From assembly GCA_013399305.1 (NCBI GenBank), contig VXAI01000013.1, forward strand, positions 4,948,983 through 5,012,982: DNA of 64,000 nt. The letters run 5' to 3'. This DNA is from Rostratula benghalensis (Eukaryota > Chordata > Aves > Charadriiformes > Rostratulidae). The notes under the pieces were generated by a model. It was not told where the DNA came from. It was given only the letters and a program-made list of their open reading frames with translations, and did no database searches. Each line of letters opens with the position of its first letter. The stretch's first letter is position 1. The position numbers were made by a program, and so were the translations under genes. This document shows, piece by piece, positions 13,801 to 25,349 of this stretch.

Positions 13801-16800
13801 AAAGCAAAGTCTGTTCTCAGAAATCATTTTCTGAACCTCGTGCTGCTTAGCTCCATGTTGTGTTCTGAGGCAGGAGAATACCAAGGAATTCAGCTTTAGA
13901 GATAAGATTGTCATCATCTCAATCAACACATAACAGGCATCCAAATAGAAGAAGCCAACCCATCCTAGCCTCAATATTGTGTCTTCCCCAAACCAGAAAA
14001 TCCTGATTTTGCGTGACCATGTGCAATGCTCTGTAACCCTTTTTTCATATGATCATGAATCAGTCTCTAGATATCAAAATCCAAGAGATTCTGCTGCAAG
14101 CAGACATATACAAGTTATAAACTGCAGGCAGAACTTGCAATTGGGAGACTGAGGGCAAAGACACCAAAGGCAAGGACACCGATAGCTCAAAACTGCTGAT
14201 CAATAACTACTGCAGTGATTATCAATTTTGCTTGTCCTTGAAGAACATATAACCATGAAAGCAAAAATTAGTATTTACTTTGTAACAGAGAAAAGCTAGG
14301 AGGATGTGCAACATTGTGTATTCTGGGAAAAGGTACTCTAACATTGGTAAATTAGACAAGAAAAGGACATTCTCCCATGACAGATTTAACTCCACAGAGC
14401 AGCTTCCCAGCACTTTCCTCCTGTGTCCCTCTTGTCCTCTGCCTCTCAAGTATGAGCAATCCTGACAGACTCCCAGCATTTACCAATGAGGCAAAGCTGC
14501 TGAGGACAGAGCTAATGAGGGACAGCATTTATGGTTCCCAGGTGTCCCAACAGGATGTTGGAATAGAACATATGCTTATATAAACTGCAGATAATTTCAA
14601 GCTGGGAGTGGATGAGAAGAAAAGATCAGAATCCTAAAATATCTGGACCATCTAGAGGGATGGTGTGAAGTAAGGAAGCTGAAATTTAACACAGGCAAGT
14701 TCAGAATGCTACATTTGGCTCAAGGGAATGAAATGCATGAGCACAAAATGGAAAATAACCAGGTAGAGGTGTAGGACAAAAAGCCTGAGCAGTTCACAAA
14801 CTAAATACGTATTTCAACAGTGTTGCACATCTTAAATCAGCATGCACTAGCAGAAGCATCTTATGTACAATTTTGGAAGTATGTACTGCCCTGTCCCCAG
14901 GGTCAGAGAGGCTCCTATACTGGTTTTGAAAAGAAAAAAGAAAGGGCACGAAGAGATTTTGAAAATACACCCTATGAAGAGGGGAGAGGGGAGCAATAAT
15001 GTTTCCCAGGAAATGGATGCCAGATATAGAAGAAAAAAGCAGCCCAATTTGTCATGACAGCAACTCATGTCAGGTATTAGGAAAAAAGCTTTCTAACACT
15101 TACAGTGAAAGAACATTGTACAAAACAAGGGGTATTGTAGAACCTTCTTCATGGAAGAACAGATTTTAAGAAACAATTACCTAAGATATTTGGGTAAATA
15201 CCTGATTTACATCTAGAGCAAAAGTTTGGTTTAGATGACTCCTTGAGATCAACTCTTGGTCCCCATTTTTAGGAGTCCTAACAGGTACTCAGCGTGACTG
15301 GTGCAACATTCAGAGCTCCCTGTTCTGACTCAGAACACTGGCTTCTGGTGTTTATCCCAACCACTGCAGAGGTTCCTACCTAACACATCAAAATCTGTCT
15401 CACACTGCAGCACAAAACTCCCAGCACAGATACAGTCTCCAAAGCTTCTCTGCCCAAATTATCAGATGGAAGAGTGCTTTCACGCTTTTCCTTCTTAATT
15501 GATCATTGAGTAATAGAGAGTGTGCTCCATTTCTCAGCCACTCTCTAACCCTCATTTAACTCCTTTTCACAGAACCACAGAACCACTGAGGGTAGCAGGG
15601 GCCTTTGGAGATTGTATAGTCTAGCTCACCCTGGTCAAAGCAGGGTCAGCAGATGGTTCCAAGAATGGAAACTCCAGAACCTGCCTGGTGAACCTGTTGC
15701 AATGTTCAATCATCCTCACAGTAAAAATGCTTTTTCTTATGGTTTAAATGGAATTTCCTATATTTTAGTTTGTGCCCATCACCACCCATTCTGACACTGA
15801 GACAAGTCTGGCTATATCTTCTGGCTACATTGATGAAACTCTCTGAGCCTTCTCTTCTCTAGGCTAAACAGCCTCAACCAAGGATGCTGTTGATCCCTCT
15901 GCTGCAAATGTACACTGCTCACCAGTGGTCAACTTGGTGTCCACCAGGACCCCCTGGTCGTTTTTGGCAAAGCTGCTTTCCAGCCACTAGCCATGTAGTG
16001 ATGCCTGGAGGTGATCCTTCTCAGGTGCAGGACTTTGTACTTTCCTTTCTTTACCTCCAGAAGGGTCCTGTAAGGCCATTTCTCCGGCCTGTTGAGATCT
16101 CTCTGGATGGCAGCATAACCCTCTGCTGCATCAGCCACTCCTCCCAGTTTTGTATTATCAGCAAACTTGCTGAAGGTACACCCTGTCCCATCATCCAAGC
16201 CACTAAACAAAGATGCTAAACAAGCTCTGGGGTGTATCACTAGCAACTGGACTTCCTGCTGTGGATCACAGCCTTTTTTAATCCAGCAGTACAGCTTTTC
16301 CTTAAACACAACCATCATAAATCACTGGGACATCTGACAAAAATGCTTTTTTATAGAAATAATCACTTTTTGACCTGAAATCAGCCCAGACACAGCACAG
16401 ACTTTTCAGAGTTACCAGCACTTGCTGAAACACTGCTGGAGCTGTACAGGCAGCACACACAGAGGCTTGTGTACTACAGCATGACAATTGAGATGGTGAT
16501 GTAGCAGGTAAAATGTTTTTTAGTTACTGTAGGTAAGGTGATAAAGCATTTCAAAGCTGTTTCTATGAGGATGTTTGGAGACTTGGAAACTCTACTATCC
16601 AGAGGAGGGAGGAGCGCTGCAAGGAAGGAAGCTGGAAGAGGAATACACAAAGCCAGGATACTCCTCCTCCTCCTCCTCCCTCTCTGTCACATCTGAGCAA
16701 ACAGCAAGTAGCAAGAAGCTTCTGGCCGGCACCGGCCCGGGCTGCAGCTCCCGTGGAAGGACGCTGGCCTCTAGCGGTGACAGCCAGGGTGCCACTGTCC

Positions 16801-19800
16801 CACCTCCCCAGCTCCTGTCCCCGAGCTGCTCCCTCCGGACTGCAATATCCAGGGAGGGGTAGGGGCACAGAAACTGCCTGACGCTGCTGTTTTAAGAAAA
16901 CGACGCGCAAGGGCAAGGAAAATAAAGCTGCTGCATCGCCTGCGCATATGCGTGTCTGGTGTTGCTCTCCGGTTTATACCCGAGATTATTCTAACAACAT
17001 CACGGTGAGAATCAAAGGTTGATCAGTTGCAGCTTCACAATCATTTAAAATAACAGTTCGTGATGCATGTCTTCAGAGGCTCTCAAAATTCAGTTTGTTA
17101 TAAGAAATCTTTTAGCTACTGTTCAGGTTATTGAACAGTACAACTCACCAAATCACACAGACTACTAATACTGAGCTGATCCAAAAATAGGCAAATTCCA
17201 TCAAAATCAAATCACTCAGAAGACAAAACTTGCTAGAACTAAAACCCCAAATTAATTCAGCCATAGATTTTTTGGTCAGGAAAAAAAGTGATAGCCATCA
17301 GTTTTGTTATGAACTACGTCAAAATACTTTTAACAGATCCTTAAGTTGTAATACATTAGGTATTTTAATGTTGAAAATCATCCTGTAATTAAATATCTCA
17401 ACCACAACCTCAAAATCCACCAAGCTTCCTGCTTAGATTTCAAATACTGCCAGGTGAAGTCTTTCTTCTTTGCTTCCTCTTTTTTTCAGAAATAAGGGGT
17501 GACAGGTTTTATTAAATACAGGACAAAATTTGACAATTCATGGTTAAAGCTGACAGCTTTACATTTCTGATCATTCTCAACTTTGGTTAAAGAGTACATG
17601 AAATTGCCATCTTCTTACAAAATGTTTTAACTTGCATAAATCGGTGGTTTTCTTTCTGTGTGTTTAAGACAAGTACTCAAACACAGGGGCGTGCCAGTGA
17701 CCACACTTTTACACAACTGGGTTAAAGACTAAATATGAGAATAAATCTACTGGCTTCTGGAAATTACTGTCAAAAAGAAAAGAAAGTAAAGATGACCCTG
17801 GTCTCCTTAGTTCTCATTGTCTTCTGGAATTGTATGGAATCCAGAGGTAGAACTGTAAGAACTGTAGTAAAGAAAGCACTAAGCATAGTACTTCCTCCTG
17901 AGTGGCCAGCCCCAGATAAAGGATTGGTTTCTCCTCTTTGTTGGTGCTGCGACCTCACTTTGCCTGAAGTGATCAGCTTTACACTTCTGGAATGCCATTT
18001 TTTCACTTGATGACTTTTTGACCTGGATGGTTTCTCAGCTTCACTCTTAGAGTAAGTTTACTTGATTCTGGTTTGCAATGTCCCCTGACACCTTTGAAAA
18101 AGGTCAGGCAAAAGATCTATCTGCTTACCATGAAGATCACTCCTGCCATGTTTGAAGGACTTCAAAGGTTTAGTAAAATAATGCTTTTCCCAGGAATTTT
18201 AATAACTGACAATTGAATATCATAGTGATTCTATGAGAAATATGACCTGCTTTGTTGGGACAAAAAGGTTAAAGAAAATTTCACTCTGAATCTTGTTGAA
18301 TAGGCTCCAAATAGCTCATCTAAGGATTCCAGCAAGAGGCAACCGCCTCATCATTCTTCAGTCATCAACTTACCAGCAAATGATGTCATTCTTCTCACAG
18401 TAAAATAATTTTTGAAACTTTATCTAGCAATTAGGCTCTAAGATCATTAGAGCTCACCAATACACAGGATTCAGTGACATACAAGTACTTCATCTTCACA
18501 GGTTTTTAAGGAAATAAGCATCTGGATGATCTTTCAAGGTCCCTTCCAATCCCTGATATTCTGTGATTCTGTGATCTCTACACAAAGGACGTATTCCTCT
18601 ACACCTCTTACTTTCACTGTGTGCTGCTGTAGCACAGAGACCATGGGAAATGGGTAAGATAAATTATTTTCCTGTGCAGACTAGCTTCAAAACCATGTAT
18701 CACTTCTGAAAGTAATAAACATACTACTAATATTAGCACTATCCCCTTATTTTTAAAGTCTCAACATAAACCACTATATATAACATGGGTTTGGAGATCA
18801 AAGTGAAAAACAAGGCACAGTTCCACAGAAACTCACACACCTCCTCCCTGCCTGCACTTGATGGGGCAGTATCATTCATGCAGACAATCCAGTACCAACT
18901 TATTAGTCATTTCTTTCACCTACTTGAACGATCCTGGCTCAGAAAACACTTTATTTTGAAGATTCTATCTGCTTGTAAATTATTTTTGTTTGTCTAGTTG
19001 AATGAACCATCAACAGCTTTATCATTTTCTTCCACATTTGTCAATCTGTAGCATCACTACTCCAACTACCCTTATGCTTTCTCTACATAATTTATAAATG
19101 ATAGCCCTATTTTTTCTATGCAAAGACAAGGGAACTGAAAGGAAATTATTATTCCTGTGGATTATTTATGAACCACATTGAATGTAGTATCTTTTTTATT
19201 GACTGTAGCATCTATGGACTTTTTTTATCAGTTGTAAACCAAGGCAAATGTGACAAGAAGCGTATGAAACTGACATTTAGGAGGAACTAAAATAGAATCC
19301 TCTCCTGGATGAGTTAGGAAGCATTGCTAAAGCTCAAGTGAAGTTACTGTTTTGGTACAAATGTACTCTTCTGAAAGAGAAGGCAAGGCAGGAGGATAAA
19401 GAACACCTACATGCCTGAAAGAACATTAAAAGAAAAATACCTCTTTGAGTAAGTGAAAACAGTTTGACTACTTAAACTGAAACAAACAGCTTTTGCTTGT
19501 GAGTCTGTGTTTGATGTTTCATATTACAGTGCTTATCACAATTTTCTCACTGCTAACATTCTCCTACACACCTACCATTGATCTGTAAGAGGTCGAGAAA
19601 ACATAGGATGGCCATAGAATGCACTTGCACTTGTAAAGCAGTACAGTGATGTTCTTGTTGTAAATACACTATTTGATTTGCTGTCATAGCTACTGTACAT
19701 GTCAATTTATGCATAATAAAGACACTACTGGGGGGGGAAAAATCTACATAATTAGCACATCAATCAGACTGTTCTTCTGATATCGGTGCCCATTGATTTC

Positions 19801-22800
19801 TCCATAAGTTCACTTTCATAACTAATACGAATCATGAATTAATTATAACTAGAAAACACCATCCAAAGTACATAAATCCTAACAATATAACATTAAGCAT
19901 TTTTTTTGTTAAATTACTGTCACTGATCCATGTGAATCCACATTTTATGTGTTCATACTGACCACATAATTCTGGCAGCCCTCTAGCAACAGGCAGTGTT
20001 AGCTGTGCTTTACCATTTGCAGCTACTACCAGAGTGGAAGAACGAAGGAAAACTTTTGTTTTTCTCACCAAATGGAGAGACTGCTTTCTTCCTGTCCAGG
20101 TTCCGTGCTCTAAATCTGGTGTTCTACAAGTATCTATGTCAATCCATTCAGGCTGCTCCCAAAAAGGCACCATTTTGCCTGTGCCTGTATCCTGCTTTCC
20201 CACACTGTGGTGGCACCTGCAACCACACAGATGTTGGGAGAGCACGCTACTTAGGTAGTTTGACTGGGGAAAAACTAGCACAGGGGTAAGATTGCTTTGG
20301 ATGGTTGTTGGGTTCTTTTAGAGGTTGCTTTCATCTGGATCAGTTGGCTGATCTGAATACTACTTTGCCATGTGGTCACTGGAGCTGATGGAAAAGGGGG
20401 TGCAAGGGTGCAGGGCCAGGCTTAAAGTAGAACGTAAAGTCTCATATCATTATTTACTTCAGCTGACTTTCAGTTGTGAGAGGGAGAGGCACCTCCAGGA
20501 GGCAACTCAACTCCCTTAATATTTCAGAATTTTACGACCTTTCTAACCAACAAGAGTGTAACAAAGCCTCTACCTGGCATGGATGTAATGTAATCAGATT
20601 AATGTAACAGAGAAATATGCAAGTATACGCTTTAAAAAAGTTGGTTTTGAGCTAGAAAAAAGATAAATGATCCTACCACCTTAAAAGACATTTCCTACTC
20701 TTTCACATTTCAAGTTGAAATCCTTTGTCTATTAGTTACTCACTCTGTATTAATTCAAACAAGCACACCTACCTTTATGGTAACGTTCCCTTTTGTTATT
20801 TTTCTCATATTGAAGCCTACTGTAGGAATCATATCTTCCGTGAACTGCCCTGACTAGAATAAAAAAAAAAAAATATTATAAATTAGCTGATACACACCAG
20901 ATAAGTTTCTCATTTGCAATCTAAAAATCTTATTTTACAACACTGTAAAATATCACATTAATTTTCTGCAAAAGTACTGGCTAGCACTTCAATTAATGCA
21001 TTGTCACGCCAAGGAGGACTTCATTTCAGCCCTTTTAAATGATCTTTTATTCTCCTCAGCAACAAAGATCACCCCAGAAACCACGAGACTTCAGATAATT
21101 CTTCATCTGATCCTTCAGCAAACCAGAAAGCAGCACAGTCAAAATATAGAATCATCAAACAGTTTGACCTTTAAAGGTCATCTAGTCCAACCCCCAATAC
21201 GATAAAATATGATAAAACTGACTATACCAGGATTTTTTTCTGTAGTTTCTCACTACTGTTACTGTTAATGGCTTAACTCCAAATTTAATAAACGGTAAAG
21301 GAGTATCCACATAGGGAGTACTACATGCAGACCCTTTCCTTCTGAGTAGGTGACAGCAGAGCAGTCCCACTGTGGAAGCTAAAAGAACATCATCAAGACT
21401 GAAAAATACAAGATACTATCTCAGCACACCATAAACCCCAAACATGAAATCAAAGTGCTGACTCCTTCCCCAGTTCAGAGGAATATTTTTCTAAGACAGA
21501 TGCTTGTCATCGTGCCAACAGGAACCTTACACACATCCACCCACTACAGAAGACAGCTTTTGAGGAGAAAAGTGAAAGTCAGATTCAAGAATTTCATTTC
21601 AAAATGTATCATTAATAAGATATCACATCTCCTAGGCACGGTGCATTAAGATATGCAGATGGTTATTTTAACAGTTACTTCTACACAGATGTCCAGATGC
21701 TCTCTGCAACACACACAGAAGTTCTGGGTTACCAGCCAGCCAGACAGCAGGACTTGCCATTGCCCTTTCATATATCTATCTGCTCATATTCCCTTTACCC
21801 ACTTCCTCTTCCCATGTGCCCTGAGGTTGGGGTGGTTTTGGGGAAGAAAATAAGGGTATGTGGACAAGGAGGGAAGCAGAAGTGTTCCAACAGGTCCTTC
21901 CCATCTGACAACTGGATGATCAAAGCTTCAGGGTGCACCAGAGCAGCGACATGCCTCACAGTGCACACACATTTACCCCAGCTACCCCTAGTGCTACTGC
22001 TGCTCTCTGTAGGCTTTTCTCTTTGTTGTTAATGGCAGAGCAAGAATACACTGTGCCTCCAGTTTGCTTTCACAAACTAAGATTAATTATTTTAAATTTG
22101 GGACTTTAAAAGGTGTATAAACTTTGACAGTTCCTTGATCCTCTTACAAGATTTTGAGGTTTGGAATTACATCCAGAATTAGATCCAGGCAAGAAACAAC
22201 TTCCTTCAAATAGTTGTTCAACCTTACCTATGGGAACCTTCTAGCTAAATTCTGTGCTATACATCTTCCCCATCTTTTGCTTCTTTTTCTCTTTTTCCTC
22301 CCCATTCCTTGCTTCAGTGACTTGTCAACACCAATAGGAAAAAAAACAGTGAAGACAAATGCACCTGCAGCCTCATACAGATACAGGTACCCAGCAGTGA
22401 CATAGGTTTTTAATTGGATGGAGTAAGACAAAACCAATCAGTAAACAACTCCTGTACCAGGTAGTGGGCTAATTTCTTAGAATATACAGTACATTTATTT
22501 CTGGAGGACAGACATATAAACACATAGGAATGCATAAATCCTGAGTATGTACCATCATTACTCAACCATAGCAATGCCTGGAAAAAAGGCCAACAGACTC
22601 AGGAGGCTATTGCTTAAGCTCATAGAAAGTCAGAATTCCACTTTTGTCAGCAAATTGTACAACATATGTAATAAGTTAAAATGGAACACAAAAAACAAAC
22701 AAACCCATCATAACTTCTGTGGTATTGGGGATAGAATGCAAAGAATAAAAGTCTGGTCTTTAGTCTTTTCCTCTAAAAATTTTCCATTGTGGTTGAATGG

Positions 22801-25162
22801 AAACAGCGACAAAGAAAGCGTTCTCTTTACAGTTCTTTATTTTCCCACACAATGAAGAAAAGAAAGTGTTATGTTTAATCTTTTGTCAGCATTAGTCCAA
22901 GAACTCTGATTATCGTGCTCTGTTTCAAGTGCTATAAGCACCATATAGTAAAAAATCTTGTTCCATTTTGCTTGGCTAAGGAAGCTTTACATGACAAATC
23001 ACCTATTTTGGTGAATATTCAAGATGTGCCAACAAGTCTTTTGTTGTACGTCAGTGAAAAAAAGAGATTACATCCTGACACAGATGAAAACAACTGACAC
23101 TAAGAAGTTAGTAACATCCTCTCTAAATGTTGCTGAATATTGAACTGACAATGAATACTACCATAACCCCTCATGATAATGACCACAGGCCAGACTCTAC
23201 CCCATTACTTCAGTGCACATCCAGAGTAAAAGGCAGTGATGTCATTCAAGGTTTCCACTGGTAACAGAGGACTAAATATGGCTCAAGTTCTTCAGGGAGG
23301 AGACTGTCTCAAAGGTTGTTCATCCAGTGTTATCATGATAGGATCTCTGAATACTATTGCAAAGTAGAAAAAAACCCAGTAATTTCCTACCATTTGTTTT
23401 TACGATCCATTGCGGTCTGCATTTTAAGTAGCCTCTATTTTGTGGCAGTTATTTTGATCTCATTGCACTCTAGCCACATACACACAACACATAGAGCTTC
23501 CAATCTATTTGCCATCTCCACATCAACTGTATTCAAGAGCAAACTCTTATCTATTGCCTTACTCCCAAATTCTTCAGTTACCTTTCTTTAGTGATTACCA
23601 TGGTGCATCATCTCTGGACTCAAAGATCCAAAAGCTACAAAACCTGCCATGTGTGACACTCCAAGTCAGAAAACATGTATGCCGTGTAGAATATTCTTAA
23701 GCAATACATTTGCTGGCAAAATCAGACCTGCAGTAACAGCAGTGCTCTGGTATTGAAGATATTGGCATGACAGAGGCAAACAGGCGCGATGTCACTCCAC
23801 AGGTGGTGCAGTGAAAGTGAGTGGAGAAACAGTTACACACAGAAAGTCTAACAGCATACTCTAACTCTACTGTTACTGAGGTCTCTGAACCGTTGTGTTA
23901 TCCTTTCTTCTCTTTGTGAAACCAATCCAATCCAGACAGCCCCTACCCCATTCCTTTCTCTCCTGCTCTCTCTCTCTACTTCTTCACTGACACTAATTCA
24001 CCATCTCCTACTTTTTCACTTAATCCATAATTGTGTATCAGAGCAAATAATGAATACCATATACTCATGTCACCGTTACCTCGGTCTCTTTGACTTTAGG
24101 CCATACACCTCCTATTCTAGTTCCAACTTGTGTTGAAACTTTTCAGGATAAGGGCTGAAGAATACCTGGGAACCCTTATCTGGCGGCAGGTGAGCTGCAA
24201 TACATCTCACAAGAGCAATCACCTTGCAGAAAAAAGGTACACACTAAGCTTCATGATTAGTAATAACATTATTTAACATGCATACGTGTTTCCGTCTTCC
24301 AATGGGAAGAAAATCTTTGGGGTGGACCCAAACGCAGAAGGGCAGAGAGCACAGCAAACAAAGATGAGGAAGGTACTCAGCATAGCAACAAAATGGAAAG
24401 CGTCACAGCAGGTGTCGGTGTTACAGAGGAACAAGGCTGCAAGGCCATCACCACGGTGGGAAGAGAAGGCAAAAATCGGACTTGAATGCTGGGAAAGAGC
24501 CATCAAGGGACTGTGGACAGCATTAACAGCGATGCAACCGATGGGAGGGGACAATTCAGTGACATGGGAGTTGCGGCCTTGGAAGATGCACAATACATTC
24601 CCATTTATTCTGGGATACACGGGCCGTGAGAAACCCACTCTGAATCACGGGCAAGAGCCCCGTGCCCAGCAATCTGCTCTGAGATGGGTGCGCTTCGCAG
24701 TCTGACACAGGAGGCATTTTCTTTCTCCTTTTTAAAACATTTTCACACCCATCCCATCCCGCTGCGTGTGACATCCTCCAGCTCGCAAAAGATGCCAGCG
24801 CTGCCTCACGGCCGCCGCCCTCCCTTCCTCTCTCCCCTCCCCTCGCAAAAGGAGGCGGCTTTCCCCGCAGGCCCCGGCGGCAAAGCCCGCACTTGTTACC
24901 GGGGGAAAGGACGCGGGGCGGGCGGCCCCCTCCGAGCTCCGCCAGGCCGCCGCCTCACGCCTCACTGCCGGCGGCCACCCCCTCCTCCCGCCGGCCGCCG
25001 CCCTCGGCGCCCCCCACCCCGCCCCCCGCGGCAGCGTACCGCCAGCACGGTGAGCAGCGTGGTCTTGCCCGAGTACTGCAGCCCCACCAGGGTGAGCTCC
25101 ATCTCCTCCTTCCAGAACAGCGAGCGCAGCCACTCCAGCAACCGCGCCACCAGCCCCAGCAT
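1751..25162 (-). CDS. ARL8BL: ARL8-family small GTPase, seven coding exons, 186 aa (third paralog, ARL8B-like)
   Basis: ARL8 proteins are Arf-like GTPases on lysosomes that recruit kinesin adaptors and HOPS to move and fuse lysosomes. Coding exons: 25162-25040, 20853-20773, 9105-9032, 8678-8585, 6444-6377, 4150-4080, 1800-1751. All introns are GT-AG and the joins keep frame. Seen in the 186-residue product: N-terminal amphipathic helix (1-20), P-loop GLQYSGKTT (27-35), switch I Thr52 in IPTVGFN, WDIGGQ (70-75), NKRD (130-133) and SCK (163-165). Length matches human ARL8A/B. Differences from both: residues 36-40 read LLTVL where ARL8A/B have FVNVI, and the C-terminus is RHC rather than RRS. 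The start at 25162 is chosen because it gives the Met-Leu N-terminus that NatC acetylates in ARL8, with G at -3. Family assignment is very secure. The symbol is an inference: the paralog could be named differently. Confidence 0.95.
1801..4079 (-). other. ARL8 intron 6
   Basis: A long pyrimidine tract precedes exon 7. The stretch 2830-3150 loosely resembles minus-strand CR1 sequence (text like 'gcacccagtgcc' and 'ccaggactcc'). No coding exon was seen; 3380-3780 is C-rich without identifiable content. Confidence 0.6.
2830..3150 (-). mobile_element. Possible very old CR1-like fragment
   Basis: Weak resemblance to the reverse complement of the CR1 reverse-transcriptase region, recognised by word pattern only. 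It is too diverged to be sure. Confidence 0.25.
4080..4150 (-). CDS. ARL8BL: ARL8 coding exon 6 (residues 147-171)
   Basis: The 71-nt exon has acceptor CTGCAG and donor GTAAGC. It encodes [20 protein letters not shown], a hallmark ARL8 stretch with the G5 motif SCK. It ends one base into codon 171 (Asp). Confidence 0.95.
4905..5536 (+). mobile_element. CR1 LINE fragment, 3' part
   Basis: Degenerate C-terminal reverse-transcriptase region ('ctggtgaggccacagctggaatgctgtgtccagttctggg' type text) running to the CR1 3' end with 'aggtcccttccaa' and 'attctgtgattctg'. Frames are broken, so it is inactive. It contains a 19-bp internal duplication (5201-5219 and 5227-5245). Confidence 0.85.
6128..6335 (+). 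mobile_element. CR1 LINE 3'-end fragment
   Basis: Reads 'caggctgcctagggaagtgg', then 'ggactcaatgatctt' and 'tctatgattctatg', the CR1 3' tail. Short and 5'-truncated. Confidence 0.8.
6377..6444 (-). CDS. ARL8BL: ARL8 coding exon 5 (residues 125-147, NKRD motif)
   Basis: The 68-nt exon has acceptor TTTTAG and donor GTAAGT. It encodes [20 protein letters not shown] with guanine-specificity motif NKRD (130-133). It ends two bases into codon 147 (Leu, where ARL8A/B have Met). Confidence 0.95.
6445..8584 (-). other. ARL8 intron 4
   Basis: Unique AT-rich sequence. A GGTTCAAACCC at about 8290-8300 mimics a tRNA B box but has no tRNA fold around it. No exon or repeat was recognised. Confidence 0.6.
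8585..8678 (-). CDS. ARL8BL: ARL8 coding exon 4 (residues 93-124)
   Basis: The 94-nt exon has acceptor TTGCAG and donor GTAAGT. It completes Val93 and continues [19 protein letters not shown], matching the ARL8 family closely. The intron to exon 3 is only 353 nt. Confidence 0.95.
8679..9031 (-). other. ARL8 intron 3
   Basis: Short 353-nt intron with GT-AG ends and no recognisable content. Confidence 0.9.
9032..9105 (-). CDS. ARL8BL: ARL8 coding exon 3 (residues 69-93, switch II)
   Basis: The 74-nt exon has acceptor TTCCAG and donor GTAAGT, and ends two bases into codon 93. It encodes [20 protein letters not shown], including the switch II Gln75. Confidence 0.95.
14580..15260 (+). mobile_element. 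Ancient CR1-like LINE fragment
   Basis: Heavily decayed but reads in CR1 order: 'gaagctgaaatttaacacaggcaag', then a Cys/Trp-poor remnant, then 'gatgactccttgagatcaac' near the 3' end. Boundaries are approximate. Confidence 0.5.
15565..16300 (-). mobile_element. CR1 LINE fragment, 3' end and reverse-transcriptase remnant
   Basis: The left end is the reverse complement of a CR1 3' tail. Minus-strand translation gives [16 protein letters not shown] and [12 protein letters not shown], the CR1 polymerase region around the degenerate FADDTK motif. Frames are broken. Confidence 0.85.
16600..16990. promoter_or_regulatory. Isolated CpG-rich patch in ARL8 intron 2
   Basis: GC- and CpG-rich DNA inside AT-rich intron sequence. 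It has a CTC repeat (16661-16680), GGCCGGCACCGGCCCGGG-type sequence and an NRF1-like TGCGCATATGCG at about 16940-16955. It could be an alternative promoter or enhancer; no exon is provable. Confidence 0.4.
16661..16680 (+). repeat. (CTC)n microsatellite
   Basis: About six uninterrupted CTC units. Confidence 0.9.
18505..18575 (+). mobile_element. CR1 LINE 3'-tail fragment
   Basis: 'ggatgatctttcaaggtc', 'ccttccaatccctgatattc' and 'tgtgattctgtgat' are the CR1 3' tail. Confidence 0.8.
20773..20853 (-). CDS. ARL8BL: ARL8 coding exon 2 (residues 42-68)
   Basis: The 81-nt exon has acceptor TTCTAG and donor GTAGGT, phase 0 at both ends. It encodes [15 protein letters not shown] with switch I Thr52, then [11 protein letters not shown]. 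Confidence 0.95.
20854..25039 (-). other. ARL8 intron 1
   Basis: Holds a short CR1 tail (21140-21200), a pyrimidine-rich tract near 23930-24000 and the inner shore of the CpG island after about 24780. Open frames on both strands at 24273-24705 are unrecognised. Confidence 0.65.
21140..21200 (-). mobile_element. CR1 LINE 3'-tail fragment
   Basis: 'atagaatcatcaaacagttt' followed by 'aaaggtcatctagtccaacc' is the reverse complement of the CR1 3' tail. Confidence 0.75.
25040..25162 (-). CDS. ARL8BL: ARL8 coding exon 1 (residues 1-41)
   Basis: Encodes the amphipathic N-terminal helix and the P-loop GLQYSGKTT. The exon ends after codon 41 (Ala, GCG) at a GTACGC donor, phase 0. It lies inside the CpG island. 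An in-frame upstream ATG at 25228 would add 22 residues but has C at -3. Confidence 0.93.
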
Positions 25163-25253
25163 CCCGGCCAGCGCCCCCGACCTGCGGCAGGCGCCCAGCC
25201 CCAGCGGCACCGCCTCGCTGCTGGGCATGGGAACGCGGGGCCAGGCCAGGCCC

Positions 25254-25278
25254 GGCGAGGCGAGGCGAGGCGAGGCGG
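25254..25278 (+). repeat. (GGCGA)n short tandem repeat
   Basis: Four to five GGCGA units lie in the likely 5'UTR/promoter of ARL8. Confidence 0.85.
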
Positions 25279-25349
25279 CAGCCGGCCACGGGATGGGGCC
25301 GGGGGTCGGCGGCGAGGCGGGGCGGGGAGCCGAGCGCCAGGCAGGGCCC

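Larger units (their letters stand above)
9106..20772 (-). other. ARL8 intron 2 (11.7 kb)
   Basis: The largest intron. It contains old CR1 pieces (about 14580-15260, 15565-16300, 18505-18575), a CpG-rich patch (16600-16990) and a perfect 7-bp hairpin (11634-11653, stem CTGGGTG, 6-nt loop). A 149-codon same-strand ORF (20281-19832) matches nothing I know. The stretches 9.1-14.5 kb and 16.9-18.5 kb show no gene or repeat. Confidence 0.65.

Noticed and set aside
16563..16916. 117-codon minus ORF and 95-codon plus ORF
   Set aside because: Composition of the CpG-rich patch explains open frames on both strands. No family similarity.
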